This document shows positions 51,243-60,726 of a stretch of 64,000 bases of DNA, one piece after another (the stretch's first letter is position 1; every line of letters starts with the position of its first letter). The translations under genes were made by a program, and so were the position numbers. A model generated the notes under the pieces. The model was not told where the DNA came from, ran no database searches, and saw only the letters and a program-made list of their open reading frames with translations. Source of the stretch: Leptospira venezuelensis (GTDB lineage: Bacteria; Spirochaetota; Leptospiria; Leptospirales; Leptospiraceae). The stretch lies in assembly GCF_002150035.1 (NCBI RefSeq), contig NZ_NETS01000011.1, positions 62,001 through 126,000 of the forward strand. The letters are read 5' to 3'.

Positions 51243-54119
51243 ATGGGACAGGGTAAATTAAAATTAAGTGTACTTGTTTGGTCTTTGTTGTTAGGAATAA
51301 TTCTTACATTTGGATCAGCTGGTTGGAGCTATTTGTATGAGCACAGGTTCGTAACTGGATCCACTGAAAAAATTTCAGTCTCATCTGAGACTATATATTC
51401 AGAGCTAAAAGATTATGAATCTGGTTTATATTCTTTATTTCTTCCTGGCCAAAACAAAGAATCCCTTTCTTCTAAATTGGAAAATCTGAAAACTATTCAA
51501 GGTTCGATTTCATCTAACTTAAAAGGATTTTCTTCAGTCTCAAAGGATGCCGAAGGAATTTTACAATTCCAAAAGGATCTAGAATCTCTTCAAGAAAGTG
51601 TTCTGGCGGCGAAAGGGATTTTAGGAATACAAGCTAAGGATACCAGAGAAAATTTTCTAAATCAAGTTTCAGAAAATTCATTACCTAAATTAGAGAAATT
51701 AAAATCCGATTGGGAGAGATCGAAATCTTCCATTGCTCTCCCTGTCCAAAAAGAAGGCTCCCTATATTATCATTTCCTATTTGCTATGTTCGGGACCATT
51801 CTCTTGCCAGCTTTGGTGATTTTCCTAAAACCTTTTTCTTCGGGAAGTATTGTTACTAACGGTAAATCCGATTCTGAGGAATTTATTCGGATTAAAACTG
51901 CCTTAGACAATGTTACCACAAATATTATGATGGCGGACCAAAACTTAAAGGTCACGTATATGAATAAATCTATTCGTAAGATGTTTGGAAATGCGGAAGA
52001 AGATATTAAAAAACAACTCACTCAATTTAGAATGGAATCTTTGATGGGTTCGAATATTGATAGCTATCATAAGAACCCTGCTCACCAAAGAAATATTTTA
52101 AAAGATCTAAATCAAACATTTCGTTCCACTATAGAGATCGGAGGCAGAAGTTTTGACCTAATCGCAAATCCAATTCTAACTGAATCCGGAGAAAGACTTG
52201 GCGCCGTAGTTGAATGGGCTGATGTTACTGAGCAAAAGAAAATGTTGGAGGTCCGACGTCAGGAGAATGAGGAGCTAACCCGCATTAAGGTGGCTTTAGA
52301 TAATACTAGTACAAATATCATGATTGCTGATACTCATTTGAATATCAAATATATGAACAAATCAATTGTGAAGATGTTCGAGATAGGTGAAACGGATATC
52401 AGAAAACAACTTACTAACTTTCATCTTAATAAACTGCTCGGTTCAAATATAGACTCTTATCACAAAAATCCTGCTCACCAAAGGGGAATACTTGGCTCTT
52501 TCACTAATACTTTCAAATCAAGTATTGAGATTGGCGGAAGAACATTCGATCTAATCGCAAACCCTATTCTCACAGAAAACGGAGATAGATTGGGTGCAGT
52601 TGTTGAATGGTCCGACGTTACTGAGCAGAAAAAAGTCGCCGAAGCTCGTAAACTTGAGAATGACGAGTTAACTCGCATAAAGGTGGCTCTGGATAACGCA
52701 TCCACCAATGTGATGATCGCTGATAATGACTTTAACATCAAATATATGAATAAAGCAGTATATAAGATGTTCCGAAACAGTGAAGTAGATATTAGAAAAC
52801 AATTAACCTCTTTCAATCTGCAAAGTTTACTTGGAACGAATATTGACACATTCCATAAGAACCCTGCTCACCAAAGAAATTTACTAGCGAATTTGACTAA
52901 CACCTATGAATCTTCGATCACTATCGGGGGAAGGTCTTTCAACTTGATAGCAAATCCTATCTTAAGCTCGGAAGGACAAAGATTAGGAGCGGTAGTAGAA
53001 TGGTCCGACGTTACTGCGGAACTTGCTGTCCAAAAGGAGATCGAAGAGATAGTAGGCTCCGCTGCAAAAGGTGACTTTAAAACTAGAGTAAGATTAGAAG
53101 GAAAAGACGGTTTCTTTAGAAGTTTAGGAGAAGGTATCAACTCTTTCCTACAAGTCAGCGAAACTGGCTTGAACGAAGTAGTCGACGCATTGGAAAGATT
53201 GGCAAATGGAGATCTTACTTCTAAAATAGAGAACGAATATTTCGGAACATTCGGTAAACTGAAAGAGTATGGAAATACTACAGTAGATAAACTGAACGAG
53301 ATCATGGGTGATATCGTAATGAAGGCAGGAAGTTTAGTAGGTTCTGCTGGAGAAGTGTCTTCTACTGCAAATTCACTTAGCCAAGGTGCATCTGAACAAG
53401 CTGCTTCCGTGGAAGAGACTACTTCTTCTTTAGAAGAAATGACTGCTTCTATCGATCAAAACGCAAGCAATTCAAAACAGACTGAACAAATAGCTAGCCA
53501 ATCTTCAAAGGATGCTGAAGAAGGAGGAAAGTCAGTTACAGAAACAGTGACTGCAATGAAACAGATCGCAGAAAAGATCTCGATCATTGAAGACATTGCT
53601 TACCAGACTAACCTACTCGCTTTGAACGCTGCGATTGAAGCAGCGAGAGCCGGAGAACATGGAAGAGGATTCGCAGTAGTAGCTTCTGAGGTTAGGAAAT
53701 TAGCAGAAAGAAGCCAAAAGTCTGCGAATGAAATATCTAGTCTTGCAGTATCTTCCGTAGCAATCGCAGAAAAAGCAGGAAAACTTATCAGCGAGATCGT
53801 TCCGAATATCAGAAAAACTGCTGATTTGGTACAAGAGATAACCGCTTCTAGCGAAGAACAAGCCTCCGGTGTAGTTGAGATCAATAAAGCAATGGGACAG
53901 TTGGATCAGGTTTCGCAACAAAATGCTTCTGCTTCTGAGGAATTAGCAGCGATTGCAGAAGAGATGAATAGTCAGGCGGAATCTTTAAGAGAATCTGTAT
54001 TATTCTTCCGATTGAGCAAAGAATCTCAGGTGAGAGAAACTTCAGGCAATGGATCTAAAAGTTTGGCAGCTGTAAGGACAGTAAGTGTTCCTGACAAACC
54101 TAAGTTTGAAAAATACTGA
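51243..54119 (+). CDS. Methyl-accepting chemotaxis protein with three tandem PAS repeats
   Basis: 958 aa. Membrane helices at about 8-28 and 178-196 bracket a periplasmic part of about 150 residues. Three PAS units of 131 residues start at 216, 347 and 478, each beginning RIK-x-ALDN and carrying NID-(S/T)-(Y/F)-HKNPAHQR and LGAVVEW-x-DVT. A HAMP-like pair follows (VGSAAKGDFKTRVRLEGKDG and ALERLANGDLTSKIENEYFG). The MCP signalling domain has the hairpin IEDIAYQTNLLALNAAIEAARAGEHGRGFAVVASEVRKLAERSQ. Methylation helices contain EE pairs. It would feed the CheA encoded just upstream. The conserved HKNPAHQR His may bind a cofactor; that is unproven. Confidence 0.93.
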   Translation: MGQGKLKLSVLVWSLLLGIILTFGSAGWSYLYEHRFVTGSTEKISVSSETIYSELKDYESGLYSLFLPGQNKESLSSKLENLKTIQGSISSNLKGFSSVSKDAEGILQFQKDLESLQESVLAAKGILGIQAKDTRENFLNQVSENSLPKLEKLKSDWERSKSSIALPVQKEGSLYYHFLFAMFGTILLPALVIFLKPFSSGSIVTNGKSDSEEFIRIKTALDNVTTNIMMADQNLKVTYMNKSIRKMFGNAEEDIKKQLTQFRMESLMGSNIDSYHKNPAHQRNILKDLNQTFRSTIEIGGRSFDLIANPILTESGERLGAVVEWADVTEQKKMLEVRRQENEELTRIKVALDNTSTNIMIADTHLNIKYMNKSIVKMFEIGETDIRKQLTNFHLNKLLGSNIDSYHKNPAHQRGILGSFTNTFKSSIEIGGRTFDLIANPILTENGDRLGAVVEWSDVTEQKKVAEARKLENDELTRIKVALDNASTNVMIADNDFNIKYMNKAVYKMFRNSEVDIRKQLTSFNLQSLLGTNIDTFHKNPAHQRNLLANLTNTYESSITIGGRSFNLIANPILSSEGQRLGAVVEWSDVTAELAVQKEIEEIVGSAAKGDFKTRVRLEGKDGFFRSLGEGINSFLQVSETGLNEVVDALERLANGDLTSKIENEYFGTFGKLKEYGNTTVDKLNEIMGDIVMKAGSLVGSAGEVSSTANSLSQGASEQAASVEETTSSLEEMTASIDQNASNSKQTEQIASQSSKDAEEGGKSVTETVTAMKQIAEKISIIEDIAYQTNLLALNAAIEAARAGEHGRGFAVVASEVRKLAERSQKSANEISSLAVSSVAIAEKAGKLISEIVPNIRKTADLVQEITASSEEQASGVVEINKAMGQLDQVSQQNASASEELAAIAEEMNSQAESLRESVLFFRLSKESQVRETSGNGSKSLAAVRTVSVPDKPKFEKY
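51888..53024 (+). repeat. Three direct 393-bp repeats inside the MCP gene
   Basis: Units at 51888-52280, 52281-52673 and 52674-about 53024 encode the PAS domains. At protein level the units are strongly alike in KYMNK, NIDSYHKNPAHQR, IGGR-x-F and LGAVVEW. The register is exact (131 codons), as expected from recent in-frame duplication. Confidence 0.88.
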
Positions 54120-54128
54120 GGTTTGACT

Positions 54129-54638
54129 GTGAGCACTTTCGAAGACAACCAGTATTTGACCTTTAAGATCGGAGAGGAAACTTTCGGAATAGGACTTTTA
54201 AACGTAAAAGAGATCTTAGAATATACTCATGTGACGACTGTTCCTATGATGCCCTCTTTTATTCCGGGGGTAATCAACCTAAGAGGAAACGTGGTCCCAG
54301 TTTTGGATGTATGCGATAAGTTTTTCAAAAAGAAACATTCGCCGGACAAAAGGACCTGCATCGTGATTGTAGAAGTTCCTGAATCAGTAAACGGGGCGAG
54401 AATGGATATAGGTCTGATCGTAGAGGCAGTATATGAAGTTTTGAGCATTCCTTCTTCTGAAATTGAACCTCCTCCTACATTTGGCTCAAGGATCCGTGTG
54501 GATTTTTTAGCAGGTATGGCGAGACAATCGAGTGGATTCATTCTTTTACTTAACCTTCTTCGCTTATTAACTGTAGAAGAATTAACGGCAATAGAGGAAA
54601 CAAGGGATGAAGCGGCTAACGCAGTTACCGCGGGCTAA
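54129..54638 (+). CDS. cheW: Chemotaxis coupling protein CheW
   Basis: 169 aa from GTG 54129; GAGG lies seven bases upstream, whereas the TTG at 54123 is only one base from it. QYLTFKIGEETFGIGLLNVKEILEYTHVTTVPMMPSFIPGVINLRGNVVPVLDV is the CheW core, and VNGARMDIGLIVEAVYEVLSI and PTFGSRIRVDFLAGMARQSSGFILLLNLLRLL complete the two beta-barrels. It links receptors to CheA. It follows the MCP gene by nine bases and overlaps cheD. Confidence 0.93.
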   Translation: MSTFEDNQYLTFKIGEETFGIGLLNVKEILEYTHVTTVPMMPSFIPGVINLRGNVVPVLDVCDKFFKKKHSPDKRTCIVIVEVPESVNGARMDIGLIVEAVYEVLSIPSSEIEPPPTFGSRIRVDFLAGMARQSSGFILLLNLLRLLTVEELTAIEETRDEAANAVTAG

Positions 54639-55131
54639 AATGGAACCTGAGATAGTTAAGGATATTTTTTTACAGCCTGGAGGTTTTTACTGGGGTGAGA
54701 ATGGAATTCGTATCCGTACTCTTTTGGGCTCCTGTGTTGCATTATGTTTTTGGCATCCTTATTCTAAGGTAGGAGGAATGGCTCATATTATGCTGCCTAA
54801 AAGACCTTCTCATATTCCTGAACCTCATCCTAAATATGCGGATGACGCCTTGGAATCTTTTTTACAACAATTTCAGAAATTAGGAGAACGGCCCGGCAGG
54901 TTCGTATGTAAAATTTTTGGCGGAGCTTCTATGTTTTCTCCTGAGGAAGATGCATTGGAAGAGGTAAAAAAGATTGTAGAAATAGGCGAAAAGAATGTGG
55001 AGTCTGTCTTAGATTTGGTCCGTAAGGCAAATATAGACCTCACTGCTTCCAATACCGGAGGTAAATCCCACCGAAAAATATATTTCTCTCTTTGGGATGG
55101 AGAAGTATATATGGAAAATCCAAAAAATTAG
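54607..55131 (+). CDS. cheD: Chemoreceptor glutamine deamidase CheD
   Basis: 174 aa. The catalytic Cys is in IRTLLGSCVALCFWHP and the catalytic His in GGMAHIMLPKR; FVCKIFGGASMFS and LTASNTGGKSHRKIYFSLWDGEVYM complete the fold. It deamidates receptor glutamines and may interact with CheC/CheY. The ATG at 54607 has GAGGAAACAAGG upstream; an alternative ATG at 54640, just past the cheW stop, has no ribosome site. The first start makes a 32-base overlap with cheW. Confidence 0.9.
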   Translation: MKRLTQLPRAKMEPEIVKDIFLQPGGFYWGENGIRIRTLLGSCVALCFWHPYSKVGGMAHIMLPKRPSHIPEPHPKYADDALESFLQQFQKLGERPGRFVCKIFGGASMFSPEEDALEEVKKIVEIGEKNVESVLDLVRKANIDLTASNTGGKSHRKIYFSLWDGEVYMENPKN

Positions 55132-55137
55132 TATAAC

Positions 55138-56166
55138 ATGATATACGTATATATTATCGACGATTCTGCAGTAGTCCGATCTGTACTCAAGCAGGTTTTG
55201 GAAATGAATTCTGATATAAAAGTAATTGGATCTTCTCCTGATCCTGTATTTGCTTTAGAAAAATTGGGAAAGTCAGAAAGGTGGCCAGACGTAATCGTTT
55301 TGGATATTGAAATGCCGAGAATGGATGGTATAAGCTTTTTAAAAAAAATCATGCAAACCCACCCCACCCCAGTTTTAATATGTTCCTCTCTTGCAGAAGA
55401 ATCTTCTGAAACAGCTTGGGTCGCTTTGAAAGAAGGTGCGGTTGGAATCGTAACTAAACCGAAAATTGGTCTAAAAGATTTTTTAGAAGATTCTTCAGTT
55501 TATTTGGGAGAATGTATTCGTTCTGCATCCATTTCGAAATTAAAACATCAGATTTCTTCACCTTCTCCGAAAACAAACGGACTTGATTTTACGAAAATTG
55601 CAACTACGGATAGGATCGTTGCAATCGGGACCTCAACCGGCGGAACGATCGCGTTGGAGGATATTCTCACATCTCTTCCTGCAAATAGTCCTGGCATAGT
55701 AATTGTTCAGCATATGCCTGAAAAATTTACAGAAGCTTTTGCAAATCGTTTAGATAAGATGTGTAAGATCACTGTAAAAGAAGCTAAAGATGGAGATAGA
55801 ATCCAAGAAGGGATAGCACTCATTGCTCCAGGAAATAAACATATGGAAGTCGTGGGAAGTGGAGCCCAATTTATCGTTAGAATTACAGATGGACCACTCG
55901 TAAATCGTCATAGACCTTCGGTAGACGTATTATTCCATTCTGTAGCGAAACATGTGGGACGTAATGCAAAAGCATTCTTGCTTACAGGTATGGGAGCGGA
56001 TGGAGCTGCAGGTCTTCTGGAAATCAGACAAGCAGGCGGAAGAACAATTGCACAAGATGAAGCTAGTTCCGTTGTATTTGGAATGCCAAGAGAAGCGATA
56101 GAGAGAGGAGCAGCGGAAAAAATACTTTCCTTAGGAGATGTTCCTTCAGAGATTCTCGCCGGTTAA
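55138..56166 (+). CDS. cheB: Protein-glutamate methylesterase CheB
   Basis: 342 aa. The receiver has D56 (VIVLDIEMPRMDG) and the conserved Lys (GIVTKPK). The methylesterase has the triad S166 (AIGTSTGGT), H192 (VQHMPEKF) and D288 (TGMGADGAAG). The linker is short. It removes receptor methyl groups after phosphorylation by CheA. It begins six bases after cheD and ends the operon; cheR is not in the window, so the methyltransferase must be encoded elsewhere. A 9-bp hairpin spans its stop codon. Confidence 0.95.
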   Translation: MIYVYIIDDSAVVRSVLKQVLEMNSDIKVIGSSPDPVFALEKLGKSERWPDVIVLDIEMPRMDGISFLKKIMQTHPTPVLICSSLAEESSETAWVALKEGAVGIVTKPKIGLKDFLEDSSVYLGECIRSASISKLKHQISSPSPKTNGLDFTKIATTDRIVAIGTSTGGTIALEDILTSLPANSPGIVIVQHMPEKFTEAFANRLDKMCKITVKEAKDGDRIQEGIALIAPGNKHMEVVGSGAQFIVRITDGPLVNRHRPSVDVLFHSVAKHVGRNAKAFLLTGMGADGAAGLLEIRQAGGRTIAQDEASSVVFGMPREAIERGAAEKILSLGDVPSEILAG

Positions 56167-56193
56167 GTTCCAACGAGAATCTTAGAAGTTTTG
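56150..56193 (+). terminator. Hairpin across the cheB stop codon
   Basis: AGATTCTCG (56150-56158) pairs with CGAGAATCT (56174-56182) around a 15-base loop containing the TAA stop. TTTT follows eight bases later. It is the likely end of the chemotaxis operon, between convergent genes. Confidence 0.5.
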
Positions 56194-56196
56194 AAT

Positions 56197-58938
56197 TTAT
56201 AGAAGTGAAAAAGTTACCTTATTCTTTCTATCCTGGATCTCTTCCGGTGTTTCGATCTTAACGACCTCATCCGGAACGATCTTAAAGATTGTCTGACCTT
56301 TTTGGATGATCTTTCCATCACTGTCTTGCAAAACTACATTCTTGATAGTTCCAGAGAATGGAGCAGTGATCTTATTGAACATCTTCATTACTTCTACAAT
56401 GAATAAAGGTTGGCCTGCTTTAAAATGTTCGCCTTCTTGTACCATTGGAGGAAGATCAGGAGCTTCCTTAGAGTAGAACATTCCGCCCATTGGAGAAACA
56501 ATCTCGTCTGAACTTGCCTTAGGAGCAGGTGCCAAAAATTTAATGAACGCATCTCTTGTTTCTGCTTTCTTAAATTCCTCAGGAATCACTGGCTCTAAGT
56601 TCTCGTCTACTCCCAGTTTATAGAAACCGGATTTATTTCCAAGATTCGGAATAATTTTAAGTAATTCTAATCCGATCTGGAATCCTTTATGAGAAGAGAT
56701 CGCATTTGCCCAAACACCCGCATCTACACCTGCAGGAGCTTTACCTGCAAATACAGAATCCCAGTCAGCAGAATCCGCTTTTTTACCGGTCAGCTTCTCA
56801 AGTTCTTTATAAAATGCTAATGCAGATTGTAAAACTTGCTGGTCATGATCCCAAATCTGTTCAGAAGGAGATTGGTGTAATTCACCTTCCATATGCAGAT
56901 AATAATAAAGATCATAAAGAATATGAATTGGATTTCGTACCCAAACCACCTGGTCTTTTTCGATCTTCCAGGAAACATTCTCGTGATAACCTAAGAATCC
57001 TGCCAAAACGTGAGCATCAGCAAGTAGTTCACCAAGAGGTCTTGTAATTAAGGTAAGTTTGCGAGAAAGAACTTTTTTTCCTTCTGCAGGAGCATTAGAT
57101 AGGACCTTTGTCCAAGCAACTTCAAGATCAATATCCTTGCCTAGACTTTCTAATGCGCCTACTGCAGCAAGATAAGAGATCATAAATGCTGTAGAAGGTT
57201 TGAATAATGGATCTTTTCCTAGGATCCAATGGATCAAACCATAATGAACAAGCAAATTAGTCTGTAGATCTTGACCTCTAAGCTCTGTCTTTCTTAAGAT
57301 ATTACCTAATTTACGAAGGTTATCTTCTCTACTGGTTCCGTAAGTGATTAAAAGTGCGATGTTGGAATCATAAGCACCAGCTACTTTATAATGTACGAAC
57401 AGACCAGTATCCGGATTCGTAACAGAAATCCCTTGGTCGTCTCTGATCTCTTCCGGTAAAGGTTTCGACCAACTTAAAATTACACCACCAGCGTGAGGTT
57501 GGATTGCTTTATTGGTAGCATTGATCCGGACTTCTGCTCCAGAAATATTTCTAACAACACGTTCCGGTTTAGGTAATCTTTTCCCGTGAAGAGCAATAAG
57601 TGCCATCGCTTCGATCAGGCTGTCTACGATAAAGAATTCTGATTTGTTCTCAGGATTGGTAAACTTCAAAGAGTAAACCATCTCAGTAACTCTATGTTCT
57701 ACCTGGATCCTGGTGTTCATCTCCATAAAGAAGTGATTGGTCCCTTCTACAATCAACTCGAAGGTAGAAACACTATTTAATGCAACAGCTTGACCAAATC
57801 TTTCGGACTGTTCTTCCATTTCTTTCAGAACTTGAAGGTCTGCCTTCATGATCTCGGCTTTTTTAGGAGAAGTTTTTTCTAAAATCGCGATCTCATTTTG
57901 TAAAAGTTCCTGAGTAAGAGAGATCTCCAAAAGTTTCTGTTCGTGCATCTGAACGGAACAGTCCCTTCCACCTAAAGCCAAACACCATTCTCCGTTGCCG
58001 ATCAACTGGATCTCGTTATGTCTGGTCTTTTCGATATTTAATTCTATCAAAAAGTTTCTGTTAGAACCTGGAGCTGTTACTTTAGATTCTGATAATATTT
58101 CTTGTACTGCAGTCTTTACCTCATCCGGTTTGGAAACTACCCTCTGGCCTTTTCCACCGCCACCGCCCACGTATTTGAAACGAATACGATTGCTTGGGTA
58201 TTTTTTCCAGATCTCTGCAGTTTCAATTTCAGCTTGAGCCTGTAATTCAGGAATAGTAACTAACTCTACAATTTTCTCGTAACCAGCATATAATAATGCT
58301 TCCGCGTTTTCTTCTATAGATATGGAAGAATCGTAAGTGTAGTTTAATCCTTTTTCTTTCGCAAGAGCAACTAATGCTTTTTCGTCTTTTGCTTTTTTAA
58401 GAAGACAAGTTGCGGAGATCGTATCCACACCTGGGGTTACGGAAACATTCAATTTACGAGCAAGTTTTTTTGCCTCGTCTTTAGAACCTGCTTGGTGAGC
58501 TACATGAGAAGAAGGTCCCATGAAAGTAATTCCGCTCTCTTCGATTGCCTCGATAAACTCGGCATCTTCCGCCATAAATCCGTAACCTGCAAAGATATGA
58601 GTGTACCCGTTATCTTTTGCGATTTGGATGATCTGTTTGATCCTTGCAGCCTTTTCTTCTGCGCCAGCTCCCATATAATCTGGAACGCGGTGGATATTAG
58701 ATGGGAATCTGAAATCTCTAAGTTCCGGAGCGAGTGCCATCGGATAAACAACTGAATCTTTTTCTGAAAGTAAGATACCGTATTCTCTGATCCCAATCTG
58801 GTCGAAAATTTCCATTGCCTCTTTTCGAACTGGTCCTCTACAAACGATCAAACATTTGATCGTTTCTAAGGAGAAAGAATGGATCCAAGGAGATGTAGAT
58901 TCGCGAAATGTAATGCGCCGATTTTGGTAGTCGATCAT
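56197..58938 (-). CDS. Biotin carboxylase-BCCP subunit of an acyl-CoA carboxylase, long form
   Basis: 913 aa against about 650-700 for usual alpha subunits. The biotin-carboxylase fold begins IKCLIVCRGPVRKEAMEIF, with FAGYGFMAEDAEFIEAIEESGITFMGPS, the glycine-rich ATP loop KYVGGGGGKGQRVV (256-268), NTRIQVEHRVTEMV and the BC C-terminal part. Between TPG (168-170) and the glycine loop there are about 90 residues instead of the usual 35-40. The C-terminal biotinyl domain has K852 in VEVMKMFNKI. The middle (about 540-800) is a long helical region I do not recognise. It follows its carboxyltransferase partner by six bases. Substrate (acetyl-, propionyl- or longer acyl-CoA) is not resolved. Confidence 0.88.
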   Translation of the reverse strand: MIDYQNRRITFRESTSPWIHSFSLETIKCLIVCRGPVRKEAMEIFDQIGIREYGILLSEKDSVVYPMALAPELRDFRFPSNIHRVPDYMGAGAEEKAARIKQIIQIAKDNGYTHIFAGYGFMAEDAEFIEAIEESGITFMGPSSHVAHQAGSKDEAKKLARKLNVSVTPGVDTISATCLLKKAKDEKALVALAKEKGLNYTYDSSISIEENAEALLYAGYEKIVELVTIPELQAQAEIETAEIWKKYPSNRIRFKYVGGGGGKGQRVVSKPDEVKTAVQEILSESKVTAPGSNRNFLIELNIEKTRHNEIQLIGNGEWCLALGGRDCSVQMHEQKLLEISLTQELLQNEIAILEKTSPKKAEIMKADLQVLKEMEEQSERFGQAVALNSVSTFELIVEGTNHFFMEMNTRIQVEHRVTEMVYSLKFTNPENKSEFFIVDSLIEAMALIALHGKRLPKPERVVRNISGAEVRINATNKAIQPHAGGVILSWSKPLPEEIRDDQGISVTNPDTGLFVHYKVAGAYDSNIALLITYGTSREDNLRKLGNILRKTELRGQDLQTNLLVHYGLIHWILGKDPLFKPSTAFMISYLAAVGALESLGKDIDLEVAWTKVLSNAPAEGKKVLSRKLTLITRPLGELLADAHVLAGFLGYHENVSWKIEKDQVVWVRNPIHILYDLYYYLHMEGELHQSPSEQIWDHDQQVLQSALAFYKELEKLTGKKADSADWDSVFAGKAPAGVDAGVWANAISSHKGFQIGLELLKIIPNLGNKSGFYKLGVDENLEPVIPEEFKKAETRDAFIKFLAPAPKASSDEIVSPMGGMFYSKEAPDLPPMVQEGEHFKAGQPLFIVEVMKMFNKITAPFSGTIKNVVLQDSDGKIIQKGQTIFKIVPDEVVKIETPEEIQDRKNKVTFSLL

Positions 58939-58944
58939 CTGTGT

Positions 58945-60597
58945 TTACTCGAATTCCCTTTGAGGTCCGGACATTGGTCCAGGTTTGTAGTGTCGGATTA
59001 AATAATCTAGATTTTTGAAGAGTATGTTTCTGGTTGTTCCAGGGAGAACGATCCTTGAAACGGAACCTAAAGACAATGCTTCCTTAGGGTTCATGAGTTC
59101 CTTCTCATATTTCTGAGAGAGAAGCTGTAGTTTTTTGTCCCTGGTCGCAGCTGCATCCTTTTCAGATGCACCATTCTTCAGATTTTCCTTATATTCTTTT
59201 TGGATAGCGTTGATTTCGTCTTTGTAAACGTAATCCTTACCAGCAGGTCCCATTACCGCAATCCTTGCAGTCGGAAGTGCAAAAACCATATCCGCACCAG
59301 TATGGTAAGAGTTAAAACTTGCGTAAGCTCCACCGAATGCGTTTCTGATAATTAGAGTTAATCTTGGAGTGCGAATATCGATGATCGCATCCAGAAGTTT
59401 TCTTCCTTCGAGTACGATACCGTGTTGTTCCTGTTCTTTTCCTGGTAAAAAACCAGTGGTATCTTCTAAGAAAATTAAAGGAATATTATATACGTTACAG
59501 AAACGGATAAATCTGGTCCCTTTTCTTGCTGCGCCTATATCGATCTGACCGGAAGAAACCGCAGAGTTATTCGCAACAAATCCTACCACATGTCCTCCCA
59601 ATCTACCGAATGCGGTGACTAGGTTTCTGGATCTTTGAGGTTGGATCTCGAAGTATTGTCCATGATCACAAATATTCTGGATATATAATGTGATATCGAA
59701 TGGAGTATTCATCCCCGTAGGAGAATTGAAAGTCTTTTTGAATAAGATCTCTTCTTCGTAGATGAATCTATCTGTAGGATCGGAAGTTGGATGGAAAGGT
59801 GCAGCACTTGCATTATTATCAGGAATATAAGATAAAAGTCTGAGTGCTGTTCTTAAAGCTCCTAACTCATCGTTAGTTACTAAGTCAACTACCCCGCTTT
59901 GTCCGTGAACCTTTGGTCCGCCCAGATCGTCCGCGCTGATGTCCTCGCCCAAAACTGATTTAACAACTCCTGGTCCTGTCAATCCGAAGAATGTATTCTC
60001 CGGTTGGATCATGAAGGAACCTTGTCTTGGAAGATAAGCTCCACCACCTGCGTTAAATCCGAACATGAGCATTAAGCTTGGAACCACACCACTGATCTTT
60101 CTGAGTGCGGTGAATGCTTCGGAATATCCGTCCAGTCCACCTACTCCTGCAGGAACATATGCACCTGCTGAGTCATTCATTCCGATCAGAGGGATACCAT
60201 GTTCCCCTGCCATATAGATAAGTCTTGCGAGTTTGTTTCCGTTAGTAGCATCCATGGACCCCGCTCTGAGAGTGAAGTCATGTCCGTAGATTGCTACGTC
60301 CCTTCCGTTGATGTTTAAAATACCTGTGATTAAGGAAGCCCCATCTAAGTTTTTTCCCCAGTTTTGGTAGAGAATATTGGGCTCTGAATTGGTAAGGACT
60401 TTGATCCTTTCCCAAACAGTCATTCTTCCTTTAGAATGTTGTACTAGGATCCTATCCGTTCCACCTCCTTGCAGAGGTTTTTCCAATAACTCTTTGCCCA
60501 TTGCATTGGCATCGTCGTAAATACTGGAAACGGGTTGGGATTCCGATGGATCAGAAGATTGAAACGGATTATTTATAGAGTACGCTTGTTCCGACAT
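58945..60597 (-). CDS. Acyl-CoA carboxylase carboxyltransferase subunit
   Basis: 550 aa from ATG 60597 (MSEQAYSIN); an in-frame GTG at 60606 adds three residues, and neither has a strong ribosome site. Two crotonase-like halves: N-terminal GKRMTVWERIKVL-type start, IYGHDFTLRAGSMDATNGNK, LIGMNDSAGAYVPAGVGGLDGY and FGFNAGGGAYLPRQGSFMI; C-terminal GHVVGFVANNSAVSSGQIDIGAARKGTRFIRFCN, IFLEDTTGFLPGKEQEQHGIV and RNAFGGAYASFNSYHTGADMVFALPTARIAVMGPAG. This is the AccD5/MccB/PccB type that transfers CO2 from biotin to acyl-CoA. It is co-transcribed with the biotin subunit. Confidence 0.92.
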   Translation of the reverse strand: MSEQAYSINNPFQSSDPSESQPVSSIYDDANAMGKELLEKPLQGGGTDRILVQHSKGRMTVWERIKVLTNSEPNILYQNWGKNLDGASLITGILNINGRDVAIYGHDFTLRAGSMDATNGNKLARLIYMAGEHGIPLIGMNDSAGAYVPAGVGGLDGYSEAFTALRKISGVVPSLMLMFGFNAGGGAYLPRQGSFMIQPENTFFGLTGPGVVKSVLGEDISADDLGGPKVHGQSGVVDLVTNDELGALRTALRLLSYIPDNNASAAPFHPTSDPTDRFIYEEEILFKKTFNSPTGMNTPFDITLYIQNICDHGQYFEIQPQRSRNLVTAFGRLGGHVVGFVANNSAVSSGQIDIGAARKGTRFIRFCNVYNIPLIFLEDTTGFLPGKEQEQHGIVLEGRKLLDAIIDIRTPRLTLIIRNAFGGAYASFNSYHTGADMVFALPTARIAVMGPAGKDYVYKDEINAIQKEYKENLKNGASEKDAAATRDKKLQLLSQKYEKELMNPKEALSLGSVSRIVLPGTTRNILFKNLDYLIRHYKPGPMSGPQREFE

Positions 60598-60726
60598 ACG
60601 GTACACAGTTTTTAGAGAAAGGCCAGGGAGGAAAGCTTAAAAATATTGAAAGAAGAAGGAAAGGAAATCGAAAACGAGGACCCCGCCGAGTTAATAGATT
60701 AAAAAACGGCGGTTAGGTAAACGGGC

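Noticed and set aside
60670..60720. CCGCCG/CGGCGG dyad after the STAS gene as a terminator
   Set aside because: The stem is only six bases with a long loop, and the U run lies inside the loop rather than after the stem.
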